Part shown: piece by piece, positions 1 to 9,398 of the stretch | Numbering within the stretch: the first letter of the stretch is position 1 | Layout of the letters: each line of letters opens with the position of its first letter | DNA from: Chitinophaga pinensis | GTDB lineage: Bacteria; Bacteroidota; Bacteroidia; Flavobacteriales_D; Crocinitomicaceae | NCBI GenBank assembly: GCA_945902745.1 | Contig: CAMDNE010000001.1 | Coordinates: 62,001-126,000 of the forward strand | Direction of reading: 5' to 3' | DNA length: 64,000 nt | Program-made: the position numbers and the translations under genes | The notes under the pieces: model-generated | Told to the model about the DNA's origin: nothing | What the model saw: only the letters and a program-made list of their open reading frames with translations | The model's database searches: none

Positions 1-204
1 TGCATCGAATTAATGTTGAATGCAGTAAACCTGTTGATGGTTGCGTTCTCAACTTATTTTGGTCAGGCTGACGGACAAATCTTCGTGTTCTTTATCATGG
101 TTGTCGCAGCGGCAGAAGCTACTGTTGGACTTTCAATCTTGGTAATGGCATATAGAAATCTTCGCACGACTGATGTCAGTATTTTTAACAAATTAAAAGG
201 ATAA
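1..204 (+). CDS. nuoK: NADH-quinone oxidoreductase subunit K, 3' end (partial)
   Basis: This is the C-terminal part of the small membrane subunit NuoK of respiratory complex I, which helps form the proton-translocating arm. The frame is open from base 1, upstream of the first ATG in the ORF track, and reads CIELMLNAVNL, the NuoK signature with the membrane Glu. It is followed by GQIFVFFIMVVAAAEATVGL, also typical of the family. The gene enters from outside the window, so its start is not visible. nuoL follows after 3 bases, so the genes are cotranscribed. Identification is secure from motif and context. Confidence 0.95.
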   Translation, partial: CIELMLNAVNLLMVAFSTYFGQADGQIFVFFIMVVAAAEATVGLSILVMAYRNLRTTDVSIFNKLKG

Positions 205-207
205 GCG

Positions 208-2133
208 ATGTCAGTAGATCAATTAATATTAATGATTTTGGCGTTACCTCTTTTAGGAGCGCTTATCAATGGTACGCTGGGAAAAAACATGTCAAAGCAA
301 TTAGTAGGTTCAATCGCTACAGTTGTGATGTTTGTTTCTTTCGCACTTGCTTTAATGGTTTTCAATTCAAACCATACCACTCAACTGATTCAGTTATTTG
401 ATGTCATCAAATTGGATGATTTCACTTTGCACGCACGTTTACAAGTAGATTCGTTGTCTATCTGGATGACATTGATTGTAACAGGTGTTGGTTCATTGAT
501 TCACTTGTTCTCAATGGGCTACATGAGCCACGATAAAGGATATTACAAGTTCTTTACGTATTTGAACTTGTTCATCTTTGCGATGTTGATTCTTGTGCTT
601 GGAAGCAACTACTTCATGTTGTTCTTCGGATGGGAAGGAGTAGGGATTTGTTCTTACTTGTTGATTGGTTTCCATTACAGCGACGAACAAAAAGGAATGT
701 TGAACGGTGTTGCAGCGCGCAAGGCGTTCATCATGAACAGAATTGGTGATTTAGGATTGCTAATCGGTTTGTTCTTAATCTTGTCACAGTTTGGAACATT
801 AGAATACACAGAATTAGCAGATAAATTGACAATCGAAAACATTGAACCATCAACGTGGATGATGTTTGGAATCACTCTTTGTTTATTCATCGGTGCAACT
901 GGTAAAAGTGCGCAAATTCCATTGTTCACGTGGTTACCAGATGCGATGGCGGGACCAACTCCTGTTTCAGCATTGATTCACGCAGCAACGATGGTAACAG
1001 CAGGTATTTTCTTGGTTGTTCGTTCCAACTTCATGTTCGAAACACCGGGAGCACAAATCACGCAAGACATCATGTTGTACGTTGGTTTAGCAACTTCTTT
1101 GGTTGCAGCGTTCATTGCGATGCGTCAAAACGACATCAAAAAAGTATTGGCGTATTCAACTGTTTCACAATTGGGATTGTTGTTCGTTGCATTGGGAATG
1201 GGAGCGTACACTGCTGCGATGTTCCACGTTACAACACATGCATTCTTTAAAGCACTTTTATTCTTAGGATCGGGTAGTGTGATTCACGCCATGTCCGACG
1301 AACAAGATATTCGTAAAATGGGTGGATTGAGAAAATTTATTCCGATTACACATGCAACATTCTTAATTGGAACATTGGCAATTGCTGGTTTTCCATTGTT
1401 ATCAGGTTTCTATTCAAAAGACGAAATTCTTGCACATGCTGTAATGCACAGTCCAGTGATTTATGCAATCTTGATGGTTTCTGTTGCGATGACAGCGATT
1501 TACATGTTCAGATTATATTTCATAACGTTCCATGGTTCTTTCCGCGGATCAGACGAAGCAAAACACCATTTGCATGAAAGTCCAAAAAGTATGACAATTC
1601 CATTGTTGGTTTTGGCAATTCTTTCTGTATTTGGAGGATTATTGAATTTACCAGGTGTCATTCTTGCGAAAGGAACACATTGGATGTCACATTATTTGGA
1701 GCACAATACACGTGGACTTGAATTAATCAAAACAGAACATCTGACAAACAGTCAAGCGATGCTTTTAATGGGCGGTGCTGTATTGATGACGATCATTATT
1801 CTATTTGGAACATTTGTCGTGTATGTGAAACGCAATAGCGTTGCGAAATCTGACGAGCAATTGAAAGGATGGGAATTGGCGTCGAACCAAAAATTGTATT
1901 TCGATGAGATTTACAATGCCTTGTTTGTGAAACCAATTGAATGGATTTCAGTGAAATTACACCAGTTTGTAGAATTGTTTGTCTTGAATAAATCAATTCT
2001 TGGATTTGTTGGATTGATCGATAAATCAGGAAACATTGTTCGCAAATGGCAATCTGGTATTGTAGCGAGCTATTTGTTTTGGATGGTTGTTGGAATCGTT
2101 GGATTAGTAGTGTATTATCTTGTAAAATTTTAA
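208..2133 (+). CDS. nuoL: NADH-quinone oxidoreductase subunit L
   Basis: NuoL is the largest antiporter-like membrane subunit of complex I and carries one proton channel plus the long lateral helix. The 641-aa length is normal. Visible family signatures are FFGWEGVGICSYLLIGF in the N-terminal third, LPDAMAGPTPVSALIHAATM near residue 250, and KKVLAYSTVSQLG after residue 310. The C terminus ends in a hydrophobic helix. It begins with ATG three bases after nuoK and is followed by nuoM after three bases. Nothing unusual is seen. Confidence 0.97.
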   Translation: MSVDQLILMILALPLLGALINGTLGKNMSKQLVGSIATVVMFVSFALALMVFNSNHTTQLIQLFDVIKLDDFTLHARLQVDSLSIWMTLIVTGVGSLIHLFSMGYMSHDKGYYKFFTYLNLFIFAMLILVLGSNYFMLFFGWEGVGICSYLLIGFHYSDEQKGMLNGVAARKAFIMNRIGDLGLLIGLFLILSQFGTLEYTELADKLTIENIEPSTWMMFGITLCLFIGATGKSAQIPLFTWLPDAMAGPTPVSALIHAATMVTAGIFLVVRSNFMFETPGAQITQDIMLYVGLATSLVAAFIAMRQNDIKKVLAYSTVSQLGLLFVALGMGAYTAAMFHVTTHAFFKALLFLGSGSVIHAMSDEQDIRKMGGLRKFIPITHATFLIGTLAIAGFPLLSGFYSKDEILAHAVMHSPVIYAILMVSVAMTAIYMFRLYFITFHGSFRGSDEAKHHLHESPKSMTIPLLVLAILSVFGGLLNLPGVILAKGTHWMSHYLEHNTRGLELIKTEHLTNSQAMLLMGGAVLMTIIILFGTFVVYVKRNSVAKSDEQLKGWELASNQKLYFDEIYNALFVKPIEWISVKLHQFVELFVLNKSILGFVGLIDKSGNIVRKWQSGIVASYLFWMVVGIVGLVVYYLVKF

Positions 2134-2136
2134 GTT

Positions 2137-3576
2137 TTGGAAATCTATATTATACCCTTATTATTTGCGCTAATTGCAGCTATCGCACCTAAGAATTTGG
2201 TGAAGCACGTTGGATTAGTTGGAGCACTTTCATCCTTGGTCGTTACGCTTACACAAGTTGTTTCGTTTTCACCAGCTGAAACAGTGACCTTGTTTGATCC
2301 TAATTTCATCACTTCTTTTGGATTGACATTCAAAATGGGCTACGACGGAATGGGCTTGTTCATGGTCTTGTTAACGAATGTCATGATTCCAATTATTTTG
2401 TTGAGCAACTTGAACCGCAGCATTGCAAATGAGAAATCATTCAATTCAATGGTCATGTTGATGCAATTTGGATTGGTTGGTGTGTTCACCGCAATGGACG
2501 GAATCATGTTCTACGTATTCTGGGAATTGACATTGATTCCAATTTTCTTAATTGTTTTATGGTACGGAGCACCTGAACGTAAAAACATCTTGATCAAATT
2601 TTTCATCTATACGTTTGTTGGATCTTTGGGAATGTTGTTATCGTTGATGGCTTTAGGAACGTATGCAAAAGATTTCTCGCACGAAAGTTTGGTAGCGATT
2701 CAATTGGTTCCTAAAACGGCCTTTTGGATCATGGGTGGATTCTTTTTAGCATTCGCTATTAAAATTCCATTGTTCCCATTCCACACGTGGCAGCCGACAA
2801 CCTATACCGTTGCTCCAATGGCTGGAACGATGTTGTTATCTGGTTTGATGTTGAAAATGGCTTTGTTTGGAATGATTCGTTGGATGATTCCTTTGGCGCC
2901 AGAAGCAATGGCAGATTTTAAATGCATCGTCATCACACTTGGATTGATTGGCATTTTATACGCAGCAATCATTGCGATTAAACAATCGGATATCAAACGT
3001 CTTTTTGCTTTTGCTTCAATCAGTCACGTTGGTTTGATCGCAGCAGGAATCATGTTGTTCGACAAAGAAACGCTTTCAGCAGTATTCATTCAAATTGCGA
3101 ATCACAGTTTAGTAGCAGTAGGTTTATTCTTAGCGGCAGGAATTTTAGAAAAACGACTTGGAACGCGCACACTTTCAGAAATGGGTGGTGTAGCGAAATT
3201 GGCTCCTAAGTTCGGATTCTGGTTTGCGGTCATTGCATTTGCATCCGTTTCAGTTCCGTTCACTTCTGGATTCATTGGAGAGTTTTTATTGTTGAAAGGC
3301 TTATACGGCTATAATTGGATGGTTGGATTAGCTGCTGGAACTACTTTAGTGTTTGGCGCAGTTTATACGCTTAGAGCTTACCAATTGAGCATGTATGGCG
3401 CTCCGAAAATGGAAAGCTTCAAAGATTTAACATGGAACGAGCTTTTAGCGTTCTTCCTGATTACCGTTTTTATTCTCATCATCGGGGTGTATCCTCAAGT
3501 AGTGATTGATTTTGTTGGACCTAGCTTGGATAAATTATTCCTTTCTATGCAAGCTTCAAATACCTTAATACCATAA
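2137..3576 (+). CDS. nuoM: NADH-quinone oxidoreductase subunit M
   Basis: NuoM is the second antiporter-like proton-pumping subunit of complex I. The 479-aa protein is a chain of transmembrane helices with the conserved WELTLIPIFLIVLWYG segment carrying the channel Glu and the FPFHTWQPTTYTVAP segment. The start is a TTG codon three bases after the nuoL stop; no better ATG lies nearby, and MEIYIIPLLFALIAA fits the family N terminus. nuoN begins one base after the stop, so translation is probably coupled. Confidence 0.96.
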   Translation: MEIYIIPLLFALIAAIAPKNLVKHVGLVGALSSLVVTLTQVVSFSPAETVTLFDPNFITSFGLTFKMGYDGMGLFMVLLTNVMIPIILLSNLNRSIANEKSFNSMVMLMQFGLVGVFTAMDGIMFYVFWELTLIPIFLIVLWYGAPERKNILIKFFIYTFVGSLGMLLSLMALGTYAKDFSHESLVAIQLVPKTAFWIMGGFFLAFAIKIPLFPFHTWQPTTYTVAPMAGTMLLSGLMLKMALFGMIRWMIPLAPEAMADFKCIVITLGLIGILYAAIIAIKQSDIKRLFAFASISHVGLIAAGIMLFDKETLSAVFIQIANHSLVAVGLFLAAGILEKRLGTRTLSEMGGVAKLAPKFGFWFAVIAFASVSVPFTSGFIGEFLLLKGLYGYNWMVGLAAGTTLVFGAVYTLRAYQLSMYGAPKMESFKDLTWNELLAFFLITVFILIIGVYPQVVIDFVGPSLDKLFLSMQASNTLIP

Positions 3577-3577
3577 T

Positions 3578-4936
3578 ATGGACGCGTTAATTGTAGTTTT
3601 TGTTACAGGATTGATTTCCATGTTTATCGCAATGGCGAATAAGCCTGCGTATGTCTTGATAACCGCAGTTGTTGGTTTATCCACAGCACTTGTTTTGATG
3701 ATTTCTTCCTGGTTCAATCCAGCTTTCATTCAGATTACTTATGAAGGATTGGAATTCGATAAAGTGGCGATTCTTTACAGTGTGTTGGCAATGAGTTTTA
3801 CCTTGTTGATCATTGTTGGTGGTTATTCGTACTTCAAAAAAGAAGTAGAACACACAGGAGAATACATTTCTTTGTTGTTGTTCTCTTTGGTTGGAGCACT
3901 GTGTATGATTGCTTTCACAGATTTGTTCATGTTCTTCTTAGGATTAGAAATTCTTTCGATTCCAATCTACGTATTGGCTGGAAGTAAAAAGAAAAACATT
4001 CTTTCTTCTGAAGCGTCGTTAAAGTATTTCTTTACAGGTGCTTTTGCAACGGGTATTTTACTTTTCGGAACGGCTTGGGTGTATGGCGCAACAGGTTCAT
4101 TTAAATTGAATGAAATCGCTTTAGCAATCAACGACGGAACGGCTCAAGGCCCACTTTTATCGATTGGTGTGTTAATGATGATGGCTTCGTTCTTATTCAA
4201 AGTAGGAGCAGCGCCTTTCCATTTTTGGAGTCCAGATGTATATGGTGGAAGTCCAAACATCGTGACAGGTTACATGGCAGCGGTTGTGAAATTAGCTGGT
4301 TTGTTTGCCTTCATGAAATTGTTCACGTTCGTATTTGGTGACTTACACAGCTTGTGGTCTGGTGCTTTGTTTGGTTTAATCATCTTAACAATGTTTGTTG
4401 GAAACCTTTCTGCTTTAGGACAAACAAAGTTCAAGCGTTTATTAGCGTATTCAAGTATTGCGAACGCAGGATATGCGCTTTTAGCAATCATCGTTCAAGA
4501 TTTCGAAAGTGTTTGGAACTTATGGATTTACCTACTAGGATACGGTTTCGCAGTGATTGCATTGATCATCATTTCATTGATTGTAAACAACGAAGACGAC
4601 GATATCTCCGCTTACAAAGGCATCGGACGTAAAAACCCATTAATTGGTATTGTGATGATTTTGGCGCTTTTATCAATGGCAGGTGTTCCACCATTAGCTG
4701 GTTTCTTTGGTAAGTTCATGGTGTTCTCAAGTGCATTCAACGAATACCCAGTTTTGGTGATTCTAGCAGTTGTAAACTCAGGAATCGGAATGTTCTACTA
4801 CTTACGTTTATTAATGACCGCAATGTCTAAAGAAGACAACGAAGTAGTGGCAACCCTAAAACCAACGATCATGCAATACATCGTATTGGCTGTTTGTGCA
4901 GTGGGGTTGATAGTGGGTGGTTTGATTACGATTTAA
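3578..4936 (+). CDS. nuoN: NADH-quinone oxidoreductase subunit N
   Basis: NuoN is the third antiporter-like subunit of complex I and closes the operon. At 452 aa it is a normal length. Visible signatures are LFMFFLGLEILSIPIYVLAG, with the conserved Glu in the membrane, FKVGAAPFHFWSPDVYGGSP, and KRLLAYSSIANAGY. The gene begins with ATG one base after nuoM. A hairpin with a T run follows within about 20 bases, consistent with the operon end. Confidence 0.96.
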   Translation: MDALIVVFVTGLISMFIAMANKPAYVLITAVVGLSTALVLMISSWFNPAFIQITYEGLEFDKVAILYSVLAMSFTLLIIVGGYSYFKKEVEHTGEYISLLLFSLVGALCMIAFTDLFMFFLGLEILSIPIYVLAGSKKKNILSSEASLKYFFTGAFATGILLFGTAWVYGATGSFKLNEIALAINDGTAQGPLLSIGVLMMMASFLFKVGAAPFHFWSPDVYGGSPNIVTGYMAAVVKLAGLFAFMKLFTFVFGDLHSLWSGALFGLIILTMFVGNLSALGQTKFKRLLAYSSIANAGYALLAIIVQDFESVWNLWIYLLGYGFAVIALIIISLIVNNEDDDISAYKGIGRKNPLIGIVMILALLSMAGVPPLAGFFGKFMVFSSAFNEYPVLVILAVVNSGIGMFYYLRLLMTAMSKEDNEVVATLKPTIMQYIVLAVCAVGLIVGGLITI

Positions 4937-4957
4937 GAGAAGGATTTATAGAAATTG

Positions 4958-4989
4958 AAAAGGGTTGACGAAAGTTGACCCTTTTTTTT
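4958..4989 (+). terminator. Rho-independent terminator of the nuo operon
   Basis: An 8-bp stem AAAAGGGT/ACCCTTTT encloses a 12-nt loop and runs into eight T residues. It lies 21 bases after the nuoN stop and points the right way to end the operon. Confidence 0.85.
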
Positions 4990-5487
4990 GTGGGGGATTA
5001 GATTAACGTTTGGCAGCTAACCGCAGGAGCAGCTTTCTAAAATTATTGTTTTGCGAAAGTAGTGATTAGATTGGTTCAATTGATTTATTTAAACGAAGAC
5101 AGATTCTGCTCTTGTGGGTAGGTGCTGTTATAGCTATTTCATTATTAAATATTTTTCTCGTGTACCATATTCATAGCCAGTTAGACCGAATTTTTTCGTC
5201 TAAAAAACTATCCTAATTACTATATCGGGAAGCACTGTTGATTACTATGCAAGGTGTATCTTTCAAGTATTTCTTCAATAAAATTGGATTAATAAAGTCT
5301 GATATCTTCGACAAAAAAACGTAGGATTTTATTCTTTTTAAGTTATTTCTGGTAAAAGGGGGTGCTAACTTCATCAAGTTAGAGGAAGGACATTATTAAA
5401 GGTTTCGGGTTTGACGAAGGTGGCGGGTTGTAAGTGAACGTAAGCTTCCCCAAAAAACGAAACGTTTAAAAATAGAATTCGTAAACA
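4990..5487. other. Intergenic stretch with no supported gene
   Basis: About 500 bases after the nuo terminator hold no convincing gene on either strand. Around 5085-5216 a plus-strand frame encodes a short hydrophobic peptide containing GAVIAISLLNIFLVYHIHSQ, but it lacks an ATG and is preceded by stops, so it may be a decayed small membrane gene. The IS3 relic at its right edge suggests this gap received and lost mobile DNA. Confidence 0.4.
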
Positions 5488-5577
5488 ATGAAGCTGGAGA
5501 AAAAATCAACATTTACAGAAACACAAATTGTTACTATTTTAAAGAAACAAGAGTTGTACTTAACAGTTAATGCTTAA
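5488..5577 (+). pseudogene. IS3-family transposase orfA relic (N-terminal fragment)
   Basis: The 29-aa frame begins MKLEKKSTFTETQIVTILKKQE, which matches the N-terminal helix of IS3-family OrfA (Tnp_1/HTH) proteins, normally followed by the recognition helix (a GI..ATFYNW type sequence). Here the match stops after KKQE and the frame ends at TAA. The last bases overlap the 3' end of the minus-strand SGNH gene. About 50 bases upstream, TGAACGTAAGCTTCCCC is a possible but uncertain remnant of an IS end. No orfB is present. I read it as a truncated insertion remnant. Confidence 0.65.
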
Positions 5578-6505
5578 GGATATCGCTAATAGTGTCGTTT
5601 AATTGCTTTGTAAATCGATTAGCAGCAGCTTCATTAAGGTGAGTAACATCCGTATAATCATCAAGTGTCCATCCTTTTTGTTCAGAGTAATTTACAAAGT
5701 GTACGTCACTGTTAGAGAATGATTTAATGAAAGTATTAAACTCAATAATGTCTTTACGCTCATAATTGACTAGTGCGTTCTTTCTTGCAGGCATCATCGT
5801 TAAAAAGACTTCTATTTCGTGCTTTTTGCAGTATTCAAGAATTAATTTAAAGTACTTTTCTTGAAAGGGTAATCGTTTAATTGAATACTTAGCTTTATCA
5901 TCCTTTGTGGCTTGGTGTGGATTTAAATATTGTCCATTATCTCTTTGAAATCGAGGGCTACTCGAAGAAGAGAATAAATTTTGTAAATATTTCATTCTAT
6001 TAACGTCTAGAATCATCGTTCTATCGAGAAATAGAGTATACGCATTCGACTCTGGATAGTCCTTTTTATAGTCGTCGTTCAGATAAGAATTGTAGATATA
6101 ATTTCTTGTTGCCGATAGAACGTTAAACTGAAAATAGTCAACTCCGAGAACTAAATAATTGAAATCGATATCGTGTTCCTCCATCCAAATTATTTTGTAA
6201 TAAATTTGATTGTAAGAGTCGTTATCATGTGAGAAATTAAAGGCTGGAATTTCTAAAACTGTTGGATTGATTCCTCTGTAAGTTCCAGAATTCCCTAGAA
6301 TAACTAGGTCAAATGGTATTTCTTTCACTTTCTGAAAGCTCTTATCGATTTGCTGGCCTGTGCTTGGACCTTGTTCTTTTGCTATTTGCTCAGGTAGAAT
6401 ATATAAGGAAATAACAAAGTAAATTCCTAGTGACAGGAACGTAAATAAGAGCACTTTAACTAAGAATTCTTTCATCATCTTAAAATTGGAAATAAATGAA
6501 CTCAT
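5567..6505 (-). CDS. SGNH/DHHW-like protein paired with an MBOAT acyltransferase
   Basis: The 312-aa protein has one N-terminal membrane anchor (around residues 15-35) followed by an extracytoplasmic domain. An LVILGNSGTYRGI segment near residue 70 resembles block I of SGNH-like proteins, and DVTHLNEAAANRF near residue 288 supplies the C-terminal D-x-x-H pair, the arrangement seen in AlgJ/AlgX and DltD-like partners of MBOAT proteins. It overlaps the upstream MBOAT gene by 26 bases. The likely role is accepting an acyl group from the membrane enzyme and attaching it to a surface polysaccharide; the substrate is unknown. Confidence 0.75.
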   Translation of the reverse strand: MSSFISNFKMMKEFLVKVLLFTFLSLGIYFVISLYILPEQIAKEQGPSTGQQIDKSFQKVKEIPFDLVILGNSGTYRGINPTVLEIPAFNFSHDNDSYNQIYYKIIWMEEHDIDFNYLVLGVDYFQFNVLSATRNYIYNSYLNDDYKKDYPESNAYTLFLDRTMILDVNRMKYLQNLFSSSSSPRFQRDNGQYLNPHQATKDDKAKYSIKRLPFQEKYFKLILEYCKKHEIEVFLTMMPARKNALVNYERKDIIEFNTFIKSFSNSDVHFVNYSEQKGWTLDDYTDVTHLNEAAANRFTKQLNDTISDILKH

Positions 6506-7916
6506 GACTTTCAGTAGAGTATATAAATAACGAAGCGAAAAGTAATAAATAGAGTAACCATCTTAATGGACGAAACCATTTTAACCCGAGTTTAGCGATT
6601 GCATACTCCTGCTCTCTACCATACCATTCAATAAGCAGAAAAATGACAAGTAAACGAAGTTGCATTTTCGGTAAACTAATTGGTATTGAAAAAATTGAAT
6701 CTGTAAAAATATTAGAGATATAAGTGAATGCATGGGTGAGGTCATCAGCTCTGAAAAAGATCCAAGCAAACACAGTTAAACTAAACGTAACTCCAATGGA
6801 AAACATATCTTTTAGATTAGGTATATAATTCCCTTTTGCAACAATTTCAAGATTATTTCTATTTGTATTAAATATTATTGAAGGCATTATATATAAAGCA
6901 TTTAGAAATCCCCAAACAATAAATGTCCAATTTGCTCCATGCCAAAAACCACTTAGAAGAAAAATAATAAAGGTATTCCTAATCTTCATCCACATTCCTC
7001 CTTTACTGCCACCTAATGGAATGTAGAGATAGTCTTTAAACCAAGAAGAAAGGGAAATGTGCCATCGTCTCCAAAATTCGGCAATGTCTCTTGAAAAATA
7101 CGGAAAAGCAAAGTTTCTTAAAAGGTCTATACCGAAAAGTCGAGCTGTTCCCAAAGCAATATCAGAATACCCTGAAAAATCACCATAAATTTGGAAAGTA
7201 AAAAATATAGCACCTGCAACAAGTGTGCTTCCTGAATAGTCTGCCGAATTATTAAAAATTTGATTTGCATATTCAGCGCATTGGTCAGCAATGACGACTT
7301 TCTTAAATAATCCCCATAAAATTTGTCTTAAACCATCTACTGCTTTAGTATAATCAAATGTTCTCTTTTTTTGAATTTGAGGTAAAAGATGAGTTGCTCT
7401 TTCTATAGGGCCAGCAACTAAGAGTGGAAAAAAACTAACGAAAACAGAATAATCTATAAAGTTCTTCTCTGCTTTTATTCGGTCTTTGTAAATATCGATT
7501 ACATATGATAAACCATGAAACGTATAAAACGAAATTCCTACGGGTAAAATAACTTTTAATGTCCATGGGTTAACATGTAATCCTATGTCATCTAATGCAC
7601 TTGCAAAAGATTCAGCAAAGAAATTGTAATATTTAAAAACACCAAGAAAACCAAGATTAACAGATATGCTTAACCAAAACCAAAACTTTTTTGACTTTTG
7701 ATTTTTAGCGTCCGACATTTTTATTCCTGTAAAATAATCAAGCAGGGTTGAAAAAAATAAAAGGAATAGAAACCGCCAGTCCCAACAAGCATAAAAAAAG
7801 TAGCTTGAAACTAAGAGTAAAATATTTTGAAGTTTTAAATTTCCTTTTGTCGCAAACCAATAAATGAAAAATACAATAGGTAAAAAAATCGCAAAGTTTA
7901 ATGAGTAAAAAAGCAT
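6480..7916 (-). CDS. MBOAT-family O-acyltransferase (AlgI-like)
   Basis: This polytopic membrane protein (478 aa, usual for the family) is a membrane-bound O-acyltransferase that moves acyl groups across the inner membrane for modification of an exported polymer. The family motif FWRRWHISLSSWFKDYLYIP lies near residue 280 and the catalytic His is in SGFWHGANWTF near residue 325. The N terminus FYSLNFAIFLPIVFFIYW is typical of AlgI/PatA-type members. It overlaps the downstream SGNH gene, forming a two-gene operon. No polysaccharide synthesis genes adjoin, so the acceptor cannot be assigned. Confidence 0.9.
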   Translation of the reverse strand: MLFYSLNFAIFLPIVFFIYWFATKGNLKLQNILLLVSSYFFYACWDWRFLFLLFFSTLLDYFTGIKMSDAKNQKSKKFWFWLSISVNLGFLGVFKYYNFFAESFASALDDIGLHVNPWTLKVILPVGISFYTFHGLSYVIDIYKDRIKAEKNFIDYSVFVSFFPLLVAGPIERATHLLPQIQKKRTFDYTKAVDGLRQILWGLFKKVVIADQCAEYANQIFNNSADYSGSTLVAGAIFFTFQIYGDFSGYSDIALGTARLFGIDLLRNFAFPYFSRDIAEFWRRWHISLSSWFKDYLYIPLGGSKGGMWMKIRNTFIIFLLSGFWHGANWTFIVWGFLNALYIMPSIIFNTNRNNLEIVAKGNYIPNLKDMFSIGVTFSLTVFAWIFFRADDLTHAFTYISNIFTDSIFSIPISLPKMQLRLLVIFLLIEWYGREQEYAIAKLGLKWFRPLRWLLYLLLFASLFIYSTESHEFIYFQF

Positions 7917-8116
7917 ATTATCTGTCTATTTCTGTAATGTTTGTTTATAGCACTGTCTTTTTTAGCATGACGCACAACTTATTTATATGCGATCAAAATG
8001 TACCCAAAATATCCAAATTTGGATGTATTGACGAACAAATTAACCTCAATTTTCAAAAAAAAACAAACCACTCCTACCTTTCCAACAAAGAACTCAAGTG
8101 GCCATTCCTTCAAAAC

Positions 8117-8200
8117 GAGTTCAATCTAGCAAGAATCTTATTGGTTTGCAACGGTCTGTTAAAAGGAAGTGCTTTTTGTTGAAAAAACGGGAGTTTTCAA
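8117..8200 (+). repeat. Module-junction repeat, copy A
   Basis: About 84 bases beginning GAGTTCAATCTAGCAAGAAT are nearly identical to copy B at 10329. Only a few substitutions and a one- or two-base gap separate them. Copies A and B are direct repeats that bracket the three-gene nuclease cassette at 8276-10310. More diverged copies occur at 12713 and 15990, with a partial one at 13833. A spurious plus-strand ORF (7901-8182) runs through it. The rest of the gap between the MBOAT start and this cassette (7917-8275) holds nothing else I can support. Confidence 0.85.
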
Positions 8201-8275
8201 CTATTTGAAGTAGGTGAAAACCGTTGTTATAGGTGTCCAAAGATTTTATTGTAGATTGATAGAAACCATATAAAT

Positions 8276-8689
8276 TTATTCATCATCTATGTCATTGTCC
8301 TTTTTTCCTTTCCAACTTTCACTGTCTATAAGTTCTTTTAATTTTCGATACATTTCTTTGTCGTCTTCATAAAATTCAGATTCAACATCAATAAGTTTTA
8401 ATCCCAATTCATAATAAGCTTTAGAATTTTTTATTTGACCCAAGTCACAATGAAGTTGAGAAATGAATCCTATAATGTCAATTATCATCGATTTGTTGCT
8501 AGAATAATTACTCATTTCCATTGCAAATTTTCCGTCTGTGATTGCTGATAGAAATAGTCCTTTCTTTGCTTGTTCAACCGCTCTTTGAAAAAATATATCT
8601 GTTTGTTCAAAGTATTGTTCGCCAAATTTTTCTACTATTTGGTTTTTAAAAGAAAGAAAGTCATCGTTGATATTTATTTCGTTTTCCAT
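8276..8689 (-). CDS. Small helical (TPR-like) protein of the nuclease cassette
   Basis: The 137-aa protein is not a family I recognise by name. It is strongly helical and acidic at the C terminus (KDNDIDDE). Two stretches, AVEQAKKGLFLSAITDGKFA and LGQIKNSKAYYELGLKLI, resemble tetratricopeptide helices, so a binding or scaffolding role is plausible. It has no signal peptide and is probably cytoplasmic. It lies 14 bases downstream of the NucS-like gene and 586 bases from the MBOAT operon, so it is most likely the last gene of a three-gene operon. Its function is inferred only from context. Confidence 0.6.
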   Translation of the reverse strand: MENEININDDFLSFKNQIVEKFGEQYFEQTDIFFQRAVEQAKKGLFLSAITDGKFAMEMSNYSSNKSMIIDIIGFISQLHCDLGQIKNSKAYYELGLKLIDVESEFYEDDKEMYRKLKELIDSESWKGKKDNDIDDE

Positions 8690-8703
8690 TTTTGAAATAC
8701 ATT

Positions 8704-9393
8704 TTATTCTTTTTCAAAAATTACCTTATCCATTATTACGTATTCTTTTGTTCTTTCACCTTCAAATACGTAATTGTATAATTCAACTTTGTCTGAAAGG
8801 TTATTTAACCTAACTGAAGTTTTTGATGTTGGTGCATTCCAAACGGCAATTTTTCTGGTATTCCCATTCCAAGTTTTACCAGTAATTATTTTAACTAGTT
8901 CTATAATTAAAGCGCTTTTGGGAATTATTACCTTTTCTTCAAAGTCAATTGTTTGTTGCTTGACTTTATTATTTCTTAAAGATTTTAATTCTATTATGGC
9001 TAAATTGTTATTTGAATCTATCGCAAGGATGTCATTAACAATTCGTTTCTTATCGTTTAATTGAACAGCCATTTCAGAAGTGATAAATGTGAAATCCCCA
9101 AATGGTAAAATTCCATTATTGTTAAGAGAATGATTGATAATAAAAGCTTGTAAATTCTTTTCTTCAGTGATACGTCCTGTTTTCGTGAATTTTTGTTGTT
9201 CATTTATCTTTAAATACTTTTCCGCCTGTTCTAATGAGGTTAATCCACTTTTACCACGTTCGGGAGATAATTGGCTAACAGAAACAATTGAAAATGATTT
9301 AAAATTCCCTCTAAAATGCAATTGCTTTTCAAGCAAAAAAGCATGATGCTTATCATTTAATTCTTTAGCGAGTTTAAAATATTTTAAGTTCAT
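8704..9393 (-). CDS. NucS-like PD-(D/E)XK domain protein
   Basis: The 229-aa cytoplasmic protein carries a probable PD-(D/E)XK core: Asp121 in RIVNDILAID, then after a short hairpin Glu135-Leu-Lys137 in LAIIELKSLR. The D-x13-ELK spacing and the preceding EEKNLQAFIINH helix resemble the C-terminal nuclease domain of NucS/EndoMS proteins. No N-terminal NucS DNA-binding domain is evident; residues 1-75 are unassigned. It lies 5 bases downstream of a second PD-(D/E)XK gene, so both are likely cotranslated. Restriction or defence is an inference; activity is undemonstrated. Confidence 0.6.
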   Translation of the reverse strand: MNLKYFKLAKELNDKHHAFLLEKQLHFRGNFKSFSIVSVSQLSPERGKSGLTSLEQAEKYLKINEQQKFTKTGRITEEKNLQAFIINHSLNNNGILPFGDFTFITSEMAVQLNDKKRIVNDILAIDSNNNLAIIELKSLRNNKVKQQTIDFEEKVIIPKSALIIELVKIITGKTWNGNTRKIAVWNAPTSKTSVRLNNLSDKVELYNYVFEGERTKEYVIMDKVIFEKE

Positions 9394-9398
9394 ATATT

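Noticed and set aside
7901-8182. 93-aa plus-strand ORF between MBOAT and the nuclease cassette
   Set aside because: It starts inside the MBOAT gene and ends in junction repeat A; the same peptide is produced by repeat B in ORF 10221-10502, so it is a repeat artefact.
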